Shown here: piece by piece, positions 26,011 through 35,755 of the stretch | Layout: each line of letters begins with the position of its first letter | Position numbering within the stretch: position 1 is the stretch's first letter | Assembly: GCA_017526525.1 (NCBI GenBank) | Contig: JAFXRG010000002.1 | Location: forward strand, 109,103-173,102 | DNA: 64,000 bases | Direction: 5' to 3' | DNA from: Clostridia bacterium | Lineage (GTDB): Bacteria; Bacillota; Clostridia; Christensenellales; Aristaeellaceae | Position numbers and translations under genes: made by a program | The notes under the pieces: generated by a model | What the model was told of the DNA's origin: nothing | The model's database searches: none | The model's input: only the letters and a program-made list of their open reading frames with translations

Positions 26011-27936
26011 TCACTTTCTGTTCCAGCTGAAGGAGGAAAGCTCGGGCTTCAGTTCACCGTGAATGCCCTGGAGACGAACCAGGGGGCGCGCGGTTTCAAT
26101 CAGTTCCTCTTCCCGGGGGAAGGAACCGACAATGTTGTCCACCAGGTAATCCATGCAAAGGATTTCCGCGGGGGTCAGGCGGCGGTCCGCCTCGCAGCGC
26201 AGGGCGCCGGACTGATCCCGGATTTCCCCTTCGAAGGGGGTGAAGGTGCCTTCCTTCAGTTCCTCTCGGAAATGGTTGATAATCCGGGCTGCGTAGGGAT
26301 CGAAACGGGAAGAGAAGGCCACGTCAAGAATGTGGGATCCGATGCCCCACCAGTAGTTGGTGGAGGTCTGGCGGTTCTCCGCCGGGTTGAAGGTGCCGTT
26401 GAGGATCATTTCGGAAATCAGGCGGTAGAAAAGCCCCCAGCGGGGAACCAGCGTGGCCATGTGCACCAGGCTCTTGTCCTTGCGGACATACAGGCCGCAG
26501 TCCCGGGCGTCATACTGGGGCGCGGTAATATCCCGGTTGCAGACAACCCGGATTTCCGGATCCTCAAAGGGCTGGGCGTCATTGTACCAGGAGGCGGAGA
26601 ACCAGTTCACGTAGATTTTCGCGCCGGGATTTACCATGCGGGCCCCCAGGGCGAAAGCGTTGGCCGCGGCGGGGGACCCGTAAATCGGATAATCCGCGAT
26701 ATAGCCGATCTTCCCGTTGTCCGAAAGGATGCCGGCGGCCAGCCCCAGCAGGAATTTCGCCTCAAAGAAGCGGATGTAGTAGGTGCGGATGTTGGTGTAG
26801 CTGGACAGAAGCGAGCAGCAGAGGAACCGCGCCTCCGGATGGGTCAGGGCCGGTTCAATGGCGCTGTTGAGCATCACGGGGGAGGTGGCGAAAAAGGCGG
26901 TATATCCGTCCCTGATCAGCTGGTCCACCGTCTGTTCGAAATCCGCCCGGGAAGGAACGATGCGGGCGACGGTTTCCAGCTTGCCGCCCAGCTTTTCCTC
27001 CGCCTCCAGGCGGCCCAGGTTGTGCCAGTAGTTCCAGGCTGAAGCCTCAATGGGCCGGTTGAAAAGGAAGGCGGCTTTCAGGTGGGAAGGCCGGAACAGG
27101 GAGGTAATCAGGGGAACGGCGGGAGCCGGATTGGCCCGGTCCATCACCAGGTTGACCCGCCCGTCGTGCACTTCGAATTCCCGGGACATCAGGCGGACCC
27201 GCTCCCGGGTTTTGTCCATGGAATCGTCCCGGACGCTGAGGTAGCCGAAGGCGATCAGGTAGGCCAGGAAGGCGTCCCCCACGGGCAGGCATTCCGTATC
27301 CTTCATCTGGGTTTCGTAGGTTTCGGCAAAGTAGTGGAAAAGCTTGCGGAGGGAAAGGATTTCATCCTCGGTCCATTTTTCCCCGGCCCGCATACCCGGA
27401 AGGGAAACCAGTTTCTGGTAGGAACCGGGACGGGTGAAGAGAATTCCGTATATTCCGGTTTCCTTTGTGAAATCGCAGTATTCATAGTAGGCGGTAATTT
27501 CGTCGTCCTGGGTGCGGGGCGGATAAACCCGGGTCACGTCCGCCTCGATTTCCAGGGATCCCATGGCTTTCATGACGGAAACCCGCTTGTTGCCTTCAAT
27601 GATGTAATAGTATCCGAGATATTCAAGGGCGGTAACGGGCATGGTCACCCCTTTGGCTTCCACGCTTTCGTACAGGTGATCCCATTTGGCGGCGAACTCG
27701 CTGCCCCCGTCCAGAATCGGCAGAAAATTTTTGGTAAAGGCTTTGGAACGGCCTTCCGAAACGGAACCGACCACCCGGGAAAGGGGAACGGAGATGATCC
27801 CCAGGGACAGCCGGGACAGGGATGCCAGCTCCGGAACCCTGGCCTCCAGCACCGGGAGATAGGGATCCTGGTTCGCCTGAATGGCGGCCGTATAGACCCG
27901 AAGCCCTTCACGCCGGACTCTACCGTAACGATCCAT
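26011..27936 (-). CDS. Cytosolic BMP-like ligand-binding protein with ParB-like N-terminal part
   Basis: A 641-residue protein without a signal peptide or membrane helix. The N-terminal part (about 1-250) contains YYIIEGNKRVSVMKAMG (near residues 110-127), which looks like the ParB/sulfiredoxin-type box. The C-terminal part (about 260-540) resembles a BMP/PnrA binding fold: LKAAFLFNRPIEASAWNYWH, GYTAFFATSP, GKIGYIADYPIYGSPAAANAF, ending in a helical tail. ATG 27936 has GGAGG upstream; a longer reading from 27975 lacks one. Since BMP proteins normally bind ligands outside the cell, an intracellular form suggests sensing rather than transport (inference). Confidence 0.75.
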   Translation of the reverse strand: MDRYGRVRREGLRVYTAAIQANQDPYLPVLEARVPELASLSRLSLGIISVPLSRVVGSVSEGRSKAFTKNFLPILDGGSEFAAKWDHLYESVEAKGVTMPVTALEYLGYYYIIEGNKRVSVMKAMGSLEIEADVTRVYPPRTQDDEITAYYEYCDFTKETGIYGILFTRPGSYQKLVSLPGMRAGEKWTEDEILSLRKLFHYFAETYETQMKDTECLPVGDAFLAYLIAFGYLSVRDDSMDKTRERVRLMSREFEVHDGRVNLVMDRANPAPAVPLITSLFRPSHLKAAFLFNRPIEASAWNYWHNLGRLEAEEKLGGKLETVARIVPSRADFEQTVDQLIRDGYTAFFATSPVMLNSAIEPALTHPEARFLCCSLLSSYTNIRTYYIRFFEAKFLLGLAAGILSDNGKIGYIADYPIYGSPAAANAFALGARMVNPGAKIYVNWFSASWYNDAQPFEDPEIRVVCNRDITAPQYDARDCGLYVRKDKSLVHMATLVPRWGLFYRLISEMILNGTFNPAENRQTSTNYWWGIGSHILDVAFSSRFDPYAARIINHFREELKEGTFTPFEGEIRDQSGALRCEADRRLTPAEILCMDYLVDNIVGSFPREEELIETARPLVRLQGIHGELKPELSSFSWNRK

Positions 27937-28107
27937 GTTATTCCTCCAGATCTTGCTGTGTGTTTTCCGTTCCACGGAACGGATACAATTATTTTACCCG
28001 TTTCCGGAAAAGGGTGCAACAGGCACAACCCGAACGATTGCACGGAAATCTGTAAAAACGTCCGGGAATTGTCCTTTTTGGCTGAAAGAGGGGACATTTC
28101 CGACGTC

Positions 28108-28136
28108 TTGAGAAAAAACGGGTAAGATGATAAAAT
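28108..28136 (+). promoter_or_regulatory. Sigma-A promoter of the second purC
   Basis: TTGAGA (28108-28113), a 17-base spacer and TAAAAT (28131-28136), 37 bases before the ATG. No convincing paired PurR box is seen upstream. Confidence 0.75.
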
Positions 28137-28173
28137 ACAGGAATTCAAGGGGAACGAAACGGAGGAACGCCGG

Positions 28174-28890
28174 ATGCCTGAAATCGGGATGATTTTGCGC
28201 GAGGGAAAAGGGAAAAAGGTTTACGCGACGGATGACCCGGACAAGGCGATCGTCTTTTTCAAGGACGAGGCGATGGCTTTTCACGGCCTGAAACGGGGAC
28301 GGATCCTGGGAAAGGGAGAAGTCAACAACGCGGTGTGCGAGCATCTGTTCGGCCTGCTGAACGCCAACGGGATCGAGAACCATTTCATCGAAAAGATCGA
28401 CGCCCGCCACAGCCTGGTGAAACGGTGCGATATGCTGCCCTTCGCCGTCAAGATCCGCAACCGGGCCGCCGGCAACCTGGCGGAACGCATCGGCATCCCC
28501 GTGGGGCAGAAGCTGGATCCGACCGTGGTGGAATATGTGCTGCGGGATACGGATATGGATGTGGATCCCCTGATCAACCACACGCATATTTACGCCATGA
28601 AGGCCGCGACCCCCGAAGAAATGGCCCGGATTGACGAGATCTGTTTCAAGGTGAACGACCTGCTGATGAATTACCTGAAGGAGATCAACATCGAGCTGAT
28701 CGATTTCAAGCTGGAGTTCGGCAGGTATCACGGAAGAATCCTCGTGGCGGACGAAATCACCCCGGACACGGCCCGTTTCTGGGACAGCAGCACCCATGAG
28801 CCGCTGGACAAGGACCGGTTCCGGCGGGATATGGATCATGTGGCGGAAGCCTATCAGGAAGTGCTGCACCGGATGATGGGCGTCGGCTGA
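28174..28890 (+). CDS. purC: Second, divergent SAICAR synthetase-like protein
   Basis: A 238-residue PurC homologue with the same overall pattern as the copy at 162-875: EGKGKKVYATDD at the start, LIDFKLEFG and DEITPDTARFWD in the C-terminal half. The family signature differs at two otherwise conserved places. In LPFAVKIRNRAAGN the Glu of the usual PLE is Ala91 and the Ser of AGS is Asn101; Arg95 is kept. These positions lie near the CAIR site as I recall the E. coli structure, so activity or substrate may differ. It has its own promoter and stands alone. It may be a paralogue with a different substrate, or a PurC variant with relaxed conservation. Confidence 0.88.
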   Translation: MPEIGMILREGKGKKVYATDDPDKAIVFFKDEAMAFHGLKRGRILGKGEVNNAVCEHLFGLLNANGIENHFIEKIDARHSLVKRCDMLPFAVKIRNRAAGNLAERIGIPVGQKLDPTVVEYVLRDTDMDVDPLINHTHIYAMKAATPEEMARIDEICFKVNDLLMNYLKEINIELIDFKLEFGRYHGRILVADEITPDTARFWDSSTHEPLDKDRFRRDMDHVAEAYQEVLHRMMGVG

Positions 28891-28990
28891 AACAGCCCCG
28901 ATAAAAGCAGGAAAACCGCGGCGACGGATTCCGGAAGGAACCCCGCCTTTTTCTTTTCTGTTCTTTTTTTTCTTTATAATAGGAAAAAAG

Positions 28991-29019
28991 TTGCAAAGGC
29001 GGCGTACATGTGTTAGAAT
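28991..29019 (+). promoter_or_regulatory. Sigma-A promoter of the tig-clpP-clpX-lon operon
   Basis: TTGCAA (28991-28996), a 17-base spacer and TAGAAT (29014-29019). A second TATAAT lies at 28975-28980 without a good -35. I see no clear CtsR or CIRCE operator. Confidence 0.7.
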
Positions 29020-29077
29020 GCCATGCGGCGCACTGTGCGCCGGGGTTATTCGACAAGATGCAGGAGGAATAAAATTC

Positions 29078-30589
29078 ATGAGCCACACCTATGAAAAGGT
29101 ATCCGGAAACAAAGCAAAGCTTACGTTCACGATTCCCGCGGAGAAGTTCGACGAGGCGATGACCAAAGCTTACCTGAAACTTCGCGGACGCATCAATGTT
29201 CCCGGATTCCGGAAGGGCAAGGCACCGAGAAAGATGATTGAAACGCTCTACGGCGAAGGCGTTTTCTATGATGATGCATTTGAGCTGCTGTTCCCCGATG
29301 TTTACGAGGAAGCGGTGAAGGAATACGACCTTCATCCCGTGGACCGTCCGCAGATCGACGTGGACGAAATCGGCGCGGGCAAGGACCTGAAATTCCATCT
29401 GGAAGTGTTTGTGCGTCCGGACGTAACCCTGGGAGACTATAAGGGCCTCACCGTGGAAGCGGACCGCCAGGAAGTGACCGACGCCATGATCGACGCCCGG
29501 ATCAGCCAGGACCAGGACAAGGCCAGCCGCACCATCGACGTGGATGACCGTCCGGTTCAGAGCGGGGATACCGTCAACCTGGACTACGCGGGCACCGTGG
29601 ACGGAGTCGCCTTCGCCGGCGGCACCGCCGAAAAGCAGACCCTGAAAATCGGCAGCAACACCTTCATTCCCGGCTTCGAGGATCAGATGATCGGCATGTC
29701 CGTGGGCGAAGAGAAGGATCTTCAGGTGAAATTCCCCGAGGAGTACCACGCGGAAGACCTGGCCGGCAAGGACGCCGTGTTCCATGTGAAGGTCAACGGT
29801 ATCCAGGTTACCGAAAAGCCGGAGCTGGACGACGACTTCGCCGCCGACATCAGCGAATACAACACCTTTGCCGAGTACCGGGATTCCATTGTGAAGGAAC
29901 TCACGGAGCAGGTCAACCGGAACAATGACATCGCGGCGGAAAACGCCCTGGTGGAAAAGGCTGTTGAGAACGCCGAAATGGATGTTCCCCAGGCCATGAT
30001 CGACGACCAGGCGGATTATATGGTCCGGGAGATGGCCATGCGCATGAGCTATCAGGGCCTGAAGATCGAAGACTACATGAAGTACACCGGCCAGACCATG
30101 GAAGGCATGAAGGCCATGTACAAACCCGAGGCTGAAAAGCGGGTGAAGACCGAGCTGGTGATCGATGCGATCCGCAAGGCGGAAGCCATCGAGCCCGGCG
30201 AGGCGGAAATCGAAAAGGCCATCGCGGACCAGGCGGAACGCTCCGGCCAGGATGTGGAAACCTTCAAAAAGAACCTGACGGACGAGCAGAAGAGCTACCT
30301 GAAGGACAACGCCGCCATTCAGATGGTGCTGGACCTGCTGAAGAAGGACGCCGTCATCCTGGAAAAGAAGCCTGAGGAAAAGGAAGAGGCGGAAGAAAAG
30401 CCCGCAAAGAAAGCGGCCAAAAAGCCCGCTGCGAAAAAGCCCGCGAAAAAGGATGAGGAATCCGGGGAAGAACCCGCCGAAAAGAAAAAGCCCGCCGCGA
30501 AGAAAACCGTGAAGAAGGCGGAAGAGGGCGAAGAGGAAGCGGAAAAGAAACCCGCAAAGAAAACCGCGAAGAAAAAGACCGAAGAATAA
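29078..30589 (+). CDS. tig: Trigger factor with a Lys/Ala/Glu-rich tail
   Basis: Ribosome-bound chaperone and prolyl isomerase. The N-terminal ribosome-binding domain has the GFRKGKAPRKMIE signature. The FKBP-type domain includes GDTVNLDYAGTVDG and FIPGFEDQMIGMSVGEEK. The C-terminal helical arms follow, to about residue 425. Residues 428-503 are an extra low-complexity tail of KKPAAKKPAKK and EEPAEKKK type, absent from standard trigger factors (about 430 residues). ATG 29078 has AGGAGGA eight bases upstream. The tail may bind RNA or the ribosome (inference). First gene of the quality-control operon. Confidence 0.95.
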   Translation: MSHTYEKVSGNKAKLTFTIPAEKFDEAMTKAYLKLRGRINVPGFRKGKAPRKMIETLYGEGVFYDDAFELLFPDVYEEAVKEYDLHPVDRPQIDVDEIGAGKDLKFHLEVFVRPDVTLGDYKGLTVEADRQEVTDAMIDARISQDQDKASRTIDVDDRPVQSGDTVNLDYAGTVDGVAFAGGTAEKQTLKIGSNTFIPGFEDQMIGMSVGEEKDLQVKFPEEYHAEDLAGKDAVFHVKVNGIQVTEKPELDDDFAADISEYNTFAEYRDSIVKELTEQVNRNNDIAAENALVEKAVENAEMDVPQAMIDDQADYMVREMAMRMSYQGLKIEDYMKYTGQTMEGMKAMYKPEAEKRVKTELVIDAIRKAEAIEPGEAEIEKAIADQAERSGQDVETFKKNLTDEQKSYLKDNAAIQMVLDLLKKDAVILEKKPEEKEEAEEKPAKKAAKKPAAKKPAKKDEESGEEPAEKKKPAAKKTVKKAEEGEEEAEKKPAKKTAKKKTEE

Positions 30590-30599
30590 TGACACCGTA

Positions 30600-30625
30600 A
30601 ACGGCGGCCCGGCCGGGCCGCCGTT
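30600..30625. repeat. Perfect 26-base palindrome between tig and clpP
   Basis: AACGGCGGCCC (30600-30610) and GGGCCGCCGTT (30615-30625) with a GGCC centre. There is no T run, so it is unlikely to be a full terminator. It may stabilise or process the mRNA between tig and clpP. Confidence 0.7.
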
Positions 30626-30648
30626 CCTGTCAGAAGGAGGAATTCTTT

Positions 30649-31245
30649 ATGCCGTTGGTGCCAATGGTTATTGAACAGACAAACCGGGGAGAACGCTCCT
30701 ACGATATTTATTCCCGTCTGCTGAAGGACCGCATTGTTTTTCTCGGGGGGGAGATTAACGACGACGTGGCCAACCTGGTGGTTGCCCAGATGCTGTTCCT
30801 GGAAATGGAAGATCCGGACAGCGATATCAGCCTGTATATCAACAGCCCCGGCGGTTCCGTAACGGCCGGTATGGCGATTTTCGACACCATGCGCTATATC
30901 AAGCCCCAGGTGCGCACGGTCTGCGTGGGCATGGCCGCCAGCATGGGCGCCTTCCTGCTGATGGCCGGGGAAAAGGGCAAGCGCCTGGCGCTGCCCAACG
31001 CCGAGGTCATGATTCACCAGCCCCTGGGCGGCGCCCAGGGCCAGGCGACGGATGTGGCCATCCGGGCGGAATGGCTGATGAAAACCAAAAAGAAAATGAT
31101 CGACATGATGGCGGAAATGACCGGCCAGCCCCTGAAAAAAATTCAGGCGGACGTGGAACGGGACTATTTCATGAGCGCGGAGGAAGCGCTGAACTATCAT
31201 ATTATTGACGAGATCTACCAGCCGCGGGACAAGCAGGCAAAGTGA
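30649..31245 (+). CDS. clpP: ATP-dependent Clp protease proteolytic subunit
   Basis: A 198-residue serine protease that forms the tetradecamer chamber used by ClpX. The catalytic triad matches the B. subtilis numbering: Ser98 in [11 protein letters not shown], His123 in MIHQPLGG and Asp172 in ERDYFMS. The N-terminal axial loop [20 protein letters not shown] is typical. AGAAGGAGG precedes the ATG. It is followed 11 bases later by clpX. Confidence 0.98.
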   Translation: MPLVPMVIEQTNRGERSYDIYSRLLKDRIVFLGGEINDDVANLVVAQMLFLEMEDPDSDISLYINSPGGSVTAGMAIFDTMRYIKPQVRTVCVGMAASMGAFLLMAGEKGKRLALPNAEVMIHQPLGGAQGQATDVAIRAEWLMKTKKKMIDMMAEMTGQPLKKIQADVERDYFMSAEEALNYHIIDEIYQPRDKQAK

Positions 31246-31256
31246 GGGTCTGAAAC

Positions 31257-32564
31257 ATGCCAAACAATAACGGGATGAATCGCCAGGGACCGCGCTGCTC
31301 CTTCTGCGGAAAGAGCCAGAACATGGTGGAACGGCTGGTGGCCGGCCCCAACGTTTACATCTGCAATGAATGCATAGACCTGTGCAATGACATTCTGCAG
31401 GATGAAAGCTTCATGGAACCGGAAGGCGGAATGAAGAAGCAGGAAATGAAAAAGCTTCCGCTGCCGTCGGAAATGAAGCAGATCCTCGACGAGTACGTCA
31501 TCGGCCAGGAACGGGCCAAGCGGGCGCTGAGCGTTGCGGTATACAACCATTACAAGCGCATCAACCGCAAGACCAAAAAAGAGGACGTGGAGCTGCAGAA
31601 GAGCAATATCCTGCTGCTGGGCCCCACCGGAAGCGGAAAAACCTACCTGGCCCAGACCCTGGCGAAGATTCTGCAGGTGCCCTTTGCCATTGCCGACGCC
31701 ACCAGCGTAACGGAAGCCGGCTATGTGGGCGACGACGTGGAAACCATTCTGCTGCGCCTGATTCAAGCGGCGGACTGGGATATCGAAAAGGCCCAGCGGG
31801 GAATCATTTATATTGACGAAATTGACAAAATTGCCCGGAAGGGCGAAAACATGTCCATTACCCGGGATGTCAGCGGCGAAGGCGTCCAGCAGGCGCTGCT
31901 GAAAATCCTGGAGGGCACGGAGGCGGCGGTGCCGCCCCAGGGCGGCCGGAAGCATCCGCATCAGGAAATGATCCGGATCGATACGACCAATATCCTGTTT
32001 ATCTGCGGCGGCGCCTTTGACGGCCTGGTGCCCATCATTGAAAACCGGATCGGCAAGAAGGTGCTGGGGTTCGGCGCGGAAGTGCAGAGCCAGCGGGATC
32101 CGGGCCGGACGGACGCCCTGAAGGACGTGCGCCCGGAGGACCTGACGAAATACGGCCTGATTCCGGAGTTCGTGGGCCGGCTGCCAATCCTGGTGACCCT
32201 GGACGGCCTGGACGAGGACGCCCTGGTGCGGATCCTGACGGAACCGAAGAACGCCCTGTGCAAGCAGTATGAAGCGCTCCTGGATATGGACGGGGTCAAA
32301 CTGACCTTTGAAGAGGACGCCATCCGCGAAATTGCCCGCCAGGCGATTACCCGGAAATGCGGCGCCCGCGGCCTGCGGGCCATTATCGAGGACGCGATGC
32401 TGGATACAATGTTTGAGCTGCCCGGACAGACGGATATCAACGAGTGCGTCATTACAAAGGACGCTGTGACCGGCGGAAAGCCGAAGCTTATTGCGGGCGT
32501 CCGGCGGCGGAGCGCCAAGCGGTCCGCCGCATCGCAGAGTGAGGACACGAAAGAAATCAGCTGA
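31257..32564 (+). CDS. clpX: ATP-dependent Clp protease ATP-binding subunit ClpX
   Basis: A 435-residue AAA+ unfoldase. The N-terminal zinc-binding domain has CSFCGKSQ and CNECIDLC. Walker A is LGPTGSGKT, Walker B is [10 protein letters not shown], and the sensor and pore regions (GYVGDDVE; arginine near [20 protein letters not shown]) are present. It delivers substrates to ClpP encoded immediately upstream. Eleven bases separate it from lon. Confidence 0.98.
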   Translation: MPNNNGMNRQGPRCSFCGKSQNMVERLVAGPNVYICNECIDLCNDILQDESFMEPEGGMKKQEMKKLPLPSEMKQILDEYVIGQERAKRALSVAVYNHYKRINRKTKKEDVELQKSNILLLGPTGSGKTYLAQTLAKILQVPFAIADATSVTEAGYVGDDVETILLRLIQAADWDIEKAQRGIIYIDEIDKIARKGENMSITRDVSGEGVQQALLKILEGTEAAVPPQGGRKHPHQEMIRIDTTNILFICGGAFDGLVPIIENRIGKKVLGFGAEVQSQRDPGRTDALKDVRPEDLTKYGLIPEFVGRLPILVTLDGLDEDALVRILTEPKNALCKQYEALLDMDGVKLTFEEDAIREIARQAITRKCGARGLRAIIEDAMLDTMFELPGQTDINECVITKDAVTGGKPKLIAGVRRRSAKRSAASQSEDTKEIS

Positions 32565-32575
32565 AAGAGGAAAAC

Positions 32576-34930
32576 ATGAGGAAACTTCAAACGATCCATC
32601 TGCCGGTGATTCCGCTGCGCGACCTGATGATCTTTCCGAACATGGTGCTCCACTTTGATGTGGGCCGCCGGAAGTCGGTGGTGGCGCTGGAACAGGGCAT
32701 GAGCGACCGGCAAAAGATTTTTCTGGTATGCCAGAAGGATGACAGCGTGGAAGAACCGGGCTGGAAAGATCTGTGCAAGGTCGGAACCGTGGCGGAAATC
32801 CGCCAGGTGATGAACCTGCCCGGGGAAAACATCCGCGTGCTGGTGGAGGGCAAAAGCCGGGGCGTGGTGGCGGAACCCCTGGGGGACGAACCCTGCCTGA
32901 CCGCCAATATCCGTATATATGAAGATAAAATCCCCCGTTCCGCGGAGGCCAAAGCCCTGCTGCGCACCTGCCAGGACCTGTTTGCCGAATTTGCCCGGAC
33001 TTCCCAGCGGGTGAGCCAGGAAACGGTGGACGCCATCCGCGGCGTGGAAAAAGCCGGGGAGGCGGCGGACCTGCTGGCCGCCAATATCCTGACCCGGCAG
33101 GAAGAGCGCCAGGAAATCCTGAACGAGCTGGATCCCCTGAAGCGCCTGGAAAAAATGTGCGCCATCCTGATGCGGGAAACGGATATGGCGGATACCGAAA
33201 AGCAGATTCAGGCCCGGATCCGCAAGCAGGTGGAGAAAAACCAGAAGGACTATTACCTGCGGGAGCAGATCAAAGCCATCCAGAACGAGCTGGGGGACCG
33301 GGATGATTCGGAAACCGGCGAACTGCGGAAGCGGATGGAAGAAACGCCCCTGAACGAGGAAGCCCGTACCAGGTGTGAAAAGGAACTGGACCGGATGAGC
33401 CGCATGGCGCCGGGATCCCCGGAAGCCGCGGTGAGCCAGACCTATATCGAATGGATCCTGGACCTGCCCTGGGGCAAGGAAACGGAGGATAACCTGGACC
33501 TGAACCGGGCCCGGGAAATCCTGAACCGGGACCATTACGGCATGGAAGAGGTCAAGGAACGGATTATCGAATACCTGGCTGTGCTGCGCATGAAGAAGGA
33601 CATGAAGGGTCCGATCCTGTGCTTCGTGGGCCCGCCCGGGGTGGGTAAAACCAGCATTGTCAAGGCAATTGCCGAAGCCGTGGGCCGGAAATTTGTACAG
33701 ATGAGCCTGGGCGGCGTTCGGGATGAAGCGGAAATCCGCGGTCACCGCCGCACCTACATCGGTTCCATTCCGGGACGGATTATCAGCGGCATCCGGCAGG
33801 CGGGCACCGTGAACCCGGTGTTTCTCTTTGACGAGATTGACAAAATGAGCGGGGATTTCCGCGGGGATCCGGCCTCCGCCATGCTGGAGGTGCTGGATGC
33901 GGAACAGAACAACGCTTTCCGGGATCATTACCTGGAGCTGCCCTTTGACCTGAGCAAGGTGATGTTCATCACCACGGCCAACAGCATGGAAACGATTCCC
34001 GCGCCGCTGCTGGACCGGATGGAGCTCATTGAGGTTCCCAGCTATACGGAAGAGGAAAAGCTGCAGATCCTGAAGCTGCACCTGATGCCGAAGCAGATCC
34101 GGGAACACGGCATGCGGGAGAACGCCCTGAAGGTTCGGGAAGACGCCCTGAAGGCCATGATTGAGGACTATACCCGGGAGGCGGGCGTCCGGACGCTGGA
34201 AAGAACGGCGGCGGCGGTCTGCCGGAAGGCGGCGGTGCGGATGCTGGATACCGGAAAGCACTCCATGACCGTGAACCTGAAAACCCTGCGGGAGCTGCTG
34301 GGCGCGCCGCGCTTCCTGCGGGAAGCCCCGGAAAAGGAACCCCGGATCGGCGTGGTGAACGGCCTGGCCTACACCACCGTGGGCGGCGAAATGCTGGAGG
34401 TGGAATGCACCCTGATGCCCGGCAAGGGCACGCTGAAGCTCACCGGACAGCTGGGAGACGTCATGAAGGAATCCGCGGAAGCGGCCTTCAGCTGGGTCCG
34501 GGCCCATTCGGAGGAGCTGAAGCTGGACCGGGATTTCTATCAGCAGCAGGATATTCATATTCATGTGCCGGAAGGCGCGGTGCCCAAGGACGGCCCCTCT
34601 GCCGGCGTGACCATGGCCACGGCCCTGGTCAGCGCCCTGACCGGAACGCCGGTCAGGCAGGATGTAGCCATGACCGGGGAAATTACCCTGCGGGGAAGGG
34701 TCCTGCCCATCGGCGGACTGAAAGAGAAAACCCTGGCCGCTTACCGGGCCGGCATCCGCACGCTGATCATTCCGGAGGAGAACCGGAAGGACCTGGAGAA
34801 AATACCGGAGTATGTGCTGAGCAAATTCCGGGTGGTTCCGGTCCGGGAAATCCACGAGGTGCTGGAAACGGCGCTGGTGGGGAACGGAGAAGGCCGGACG
34901 GGAGAACATCATGGAAATCAAAACGGCTGA
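32576..34930 (+). CDS. lon: Endopeptidase La (Lon protease)
   Basis: A 784-residue LonA-type AAA+ protease. It has the N-terminal substrate domain ([16 protein letters not shown]), a coiled region, Walker A GPPGVGKT (352-359), and the peptidase domain with Ser675 in DGPSAGVTM and Lys718 in GGLKEKT. The length is normal. No signal peptide. The 3' end overlaps engB by 20 bases in another frame. Confidence 0.98.
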   Translation: MRKLQTIHLPVIPLRDLMIFPNMVLHFDVGRRKSVVALEQGMSDRQKIFLVCQKDDSVEEPGWKDLCKVGTVAEIRQVMNLPGENIRVLVEGKSRGVVAEPLGDEPCLTANIRIYEDKIPRSAEAKALLRTCQDLFAEFARTSQRVSQETVDAIRGVEKAGEAADLLAANILTRQEERQEILNELDPLKRLEKMCAILMRETDMADTEKQIQARIRKQVEKNQKDYYLREQIKAIQNELGDRDDSETGELRKRMEETPLNEEARTRCEKELDRMSRMAPGSPEAAVSQTYIEWILDLPWGKETEDNLDLNRAREILNRDHYGMEEVKERIIEYLAVLRMKKDMKGPILCFVGPPGVGKTSIVKAIAEAVGRKFVQMSLGGVRDEAEIRGHRRTYIGSIPGRIISGIRQAGTVNPVFLFDEIDKMSGDFRGDPASAMLEVLDAEQNNAFRDHYLELPFDLSKVMFITTANSMETIPAPLLDRMELIEVPSYTEEEKLQILKLHLMPKQIREHGMRENALKVREDALKAMIEDYTREAGVRTLERTAAAVCRKAAVRMLDTGKHSMTVNLKTLRELLGAPRFLREAPEKEPRIGVVNGLAYTTVGGEMLEVECTLMPGKGTLKLTGQLGDVMKESAEAAFSWVRAHSEELKLDRDFYQQQDIHIHVPEGAVPKDGPSAGVTMATALVSALTGTPVRQDVAMTGEITLRGRVLPIGGLKEKTLAAYRAGIRTLIIPEENRKDLEKIPEYVLSKFRVVPVREIHEVLETALVGNGEGRTGEHHGNQNG

Positions 34931-35495
34931 GTTTGTGACCTCCATGGCGGAATACGGGAAGTTTCCGGGAAAGGGGCTTCCCCAGATTGCCGTGGCCGGA
35001 AAGAGCAATGTGGGCAAAAGCACGCTGATCAACCGGCTCTGCCGGCGGAACAAGCTGGCCCGCACCAGCTCCACGCCCGGCAAAACCCGCCTGCTGAACG
35101 TTTTCCTGCTGAACGGGCAGTTCCACCTGGTGGACCTGCCGGGATACGGCTTCGCCAAAGTGGACAAGCAGGAAAAACTCCGCTGGGGCAAAATGATGCA
35201 GGATTACTTCGCCCAGGCGGAGGAGCTGAAGCATGTGCTGTGCCTGGTGGATATCCGCCACGAGCCCACGGAGGATGACCTGACCATGAACCGCTTCCTC
35301 CGGGAATCCGGCATTCCTTTTTCCGTCATCGCCACCAAGGCGGATAAAATCAGCCGGGGCGCCCGCATGAAGTACCTGGCGCCCATCTGCCGGGCCCTGA
35401 GTGTTCAGCCCTGGGAAATCCTGTGTTTCAGCGGGGAAGACGGCACCGGACGGGACGAACTGCTGAAGCTGCTGGAGCAGGTACTGGAAAAGTAA
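34911..35495 (+). CDS. engB: Ribosome biogenesis GTPase EngB (YsxC/YihA)
   Basis: A 194-residue GTP-binding protein needed for 50S subunit assembly. G1 is [15 protein letters not shown]3 is DLPGYGF and G4 is TKADK. The length and the position directly after lon match many Firmicutes. Overlap with lon suggests translational coupling. It ends the tig-clpP-clpX-lon-engB operon; the next gene has its own promoter. Confidence 0.96.
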   Translation: MEIKTAEFVTSMAEYGKFPGKGLPQIAVAGKSNVGKSTLINRLCRRNKLARTSSTPGKTRLLNVFLLNGQFHLVDLPGYGFAKVDKQEKLRWGKMMQDYFAQAEELKHVLCLVDIRHEPTEDDLTMNRFLRESGIPFSVIATKADKISRGARMKYLAPICRALSVQPWEILCFSGEDGTGRDELLKLLEQVLEK

Positions 35496-35538
35496 ACCAA
35501 TAAAAACCGGATTCGTACAAGATCCCAGTATTTTCCTA

Positions 35539-35567
35539 TTGCATCCCGTAAAGGAATAGAGTATAAT
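35539..35567 (+). promoter_or_regulatory. Sigma-A promoter of the zinc-ribbon gene
   Basis: TTGCAT (35539-35544), a 17-base spacer and a perfect TATAAT (35562-35567). It gives a leader of about 180 bases before ATG 35756. Confidence 0.75.
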
Positions 35568-35679
35568 CTGCATCCGCAGTAATGGAATGGACCGGAGGAA
35601 AACGTTCCGGGCAGCGAAACCCAATAAGTGGGGACAGACCGTGCGAATTCTCCGGATTTCAGCCATGCTGTGGAAAAGC

Positions 35680-35719
35680 GGAACTAAATTGTGCAAAATA
35701 ATGTAACCTGGTGGGGAAA
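35680..35719 (+). promoter_or_regulatory. Copy of the mraZ promoter element
   Basis: GGAACTAAATTGTGCAAAAT (35680-35699) matches 17 of 20 bases of the mraZ promoter at 37139-37158. TGGTGGGGAAA (35709-35719) then matches 37159-37169 exactly, after nine extra bases. A second promoter or MraZ target here is inference. Confidence 0.6.
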
Positions 35720-35755
35720 CGTTCCTGCAACGGGCGACTCAGGGAGGAAAACAGC

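Noticed and set aside
28026-28036. Possible PurR box CCGAAC upstream of the second purC
   Set aside because: Only a partial match and no inverted partner, which PurR needs.
31961-35191. 1076-codon minus-strand frame opposite clpX-lon
   Set aside because: Antisense shadow of conserved protease genes.
35568-35755. Riboswitch in the 180-base leader of the zinc-ribbon gene
   Set aside because: I could not find a known riboswitch core or a terminator; only the mraZ-like element stands out.
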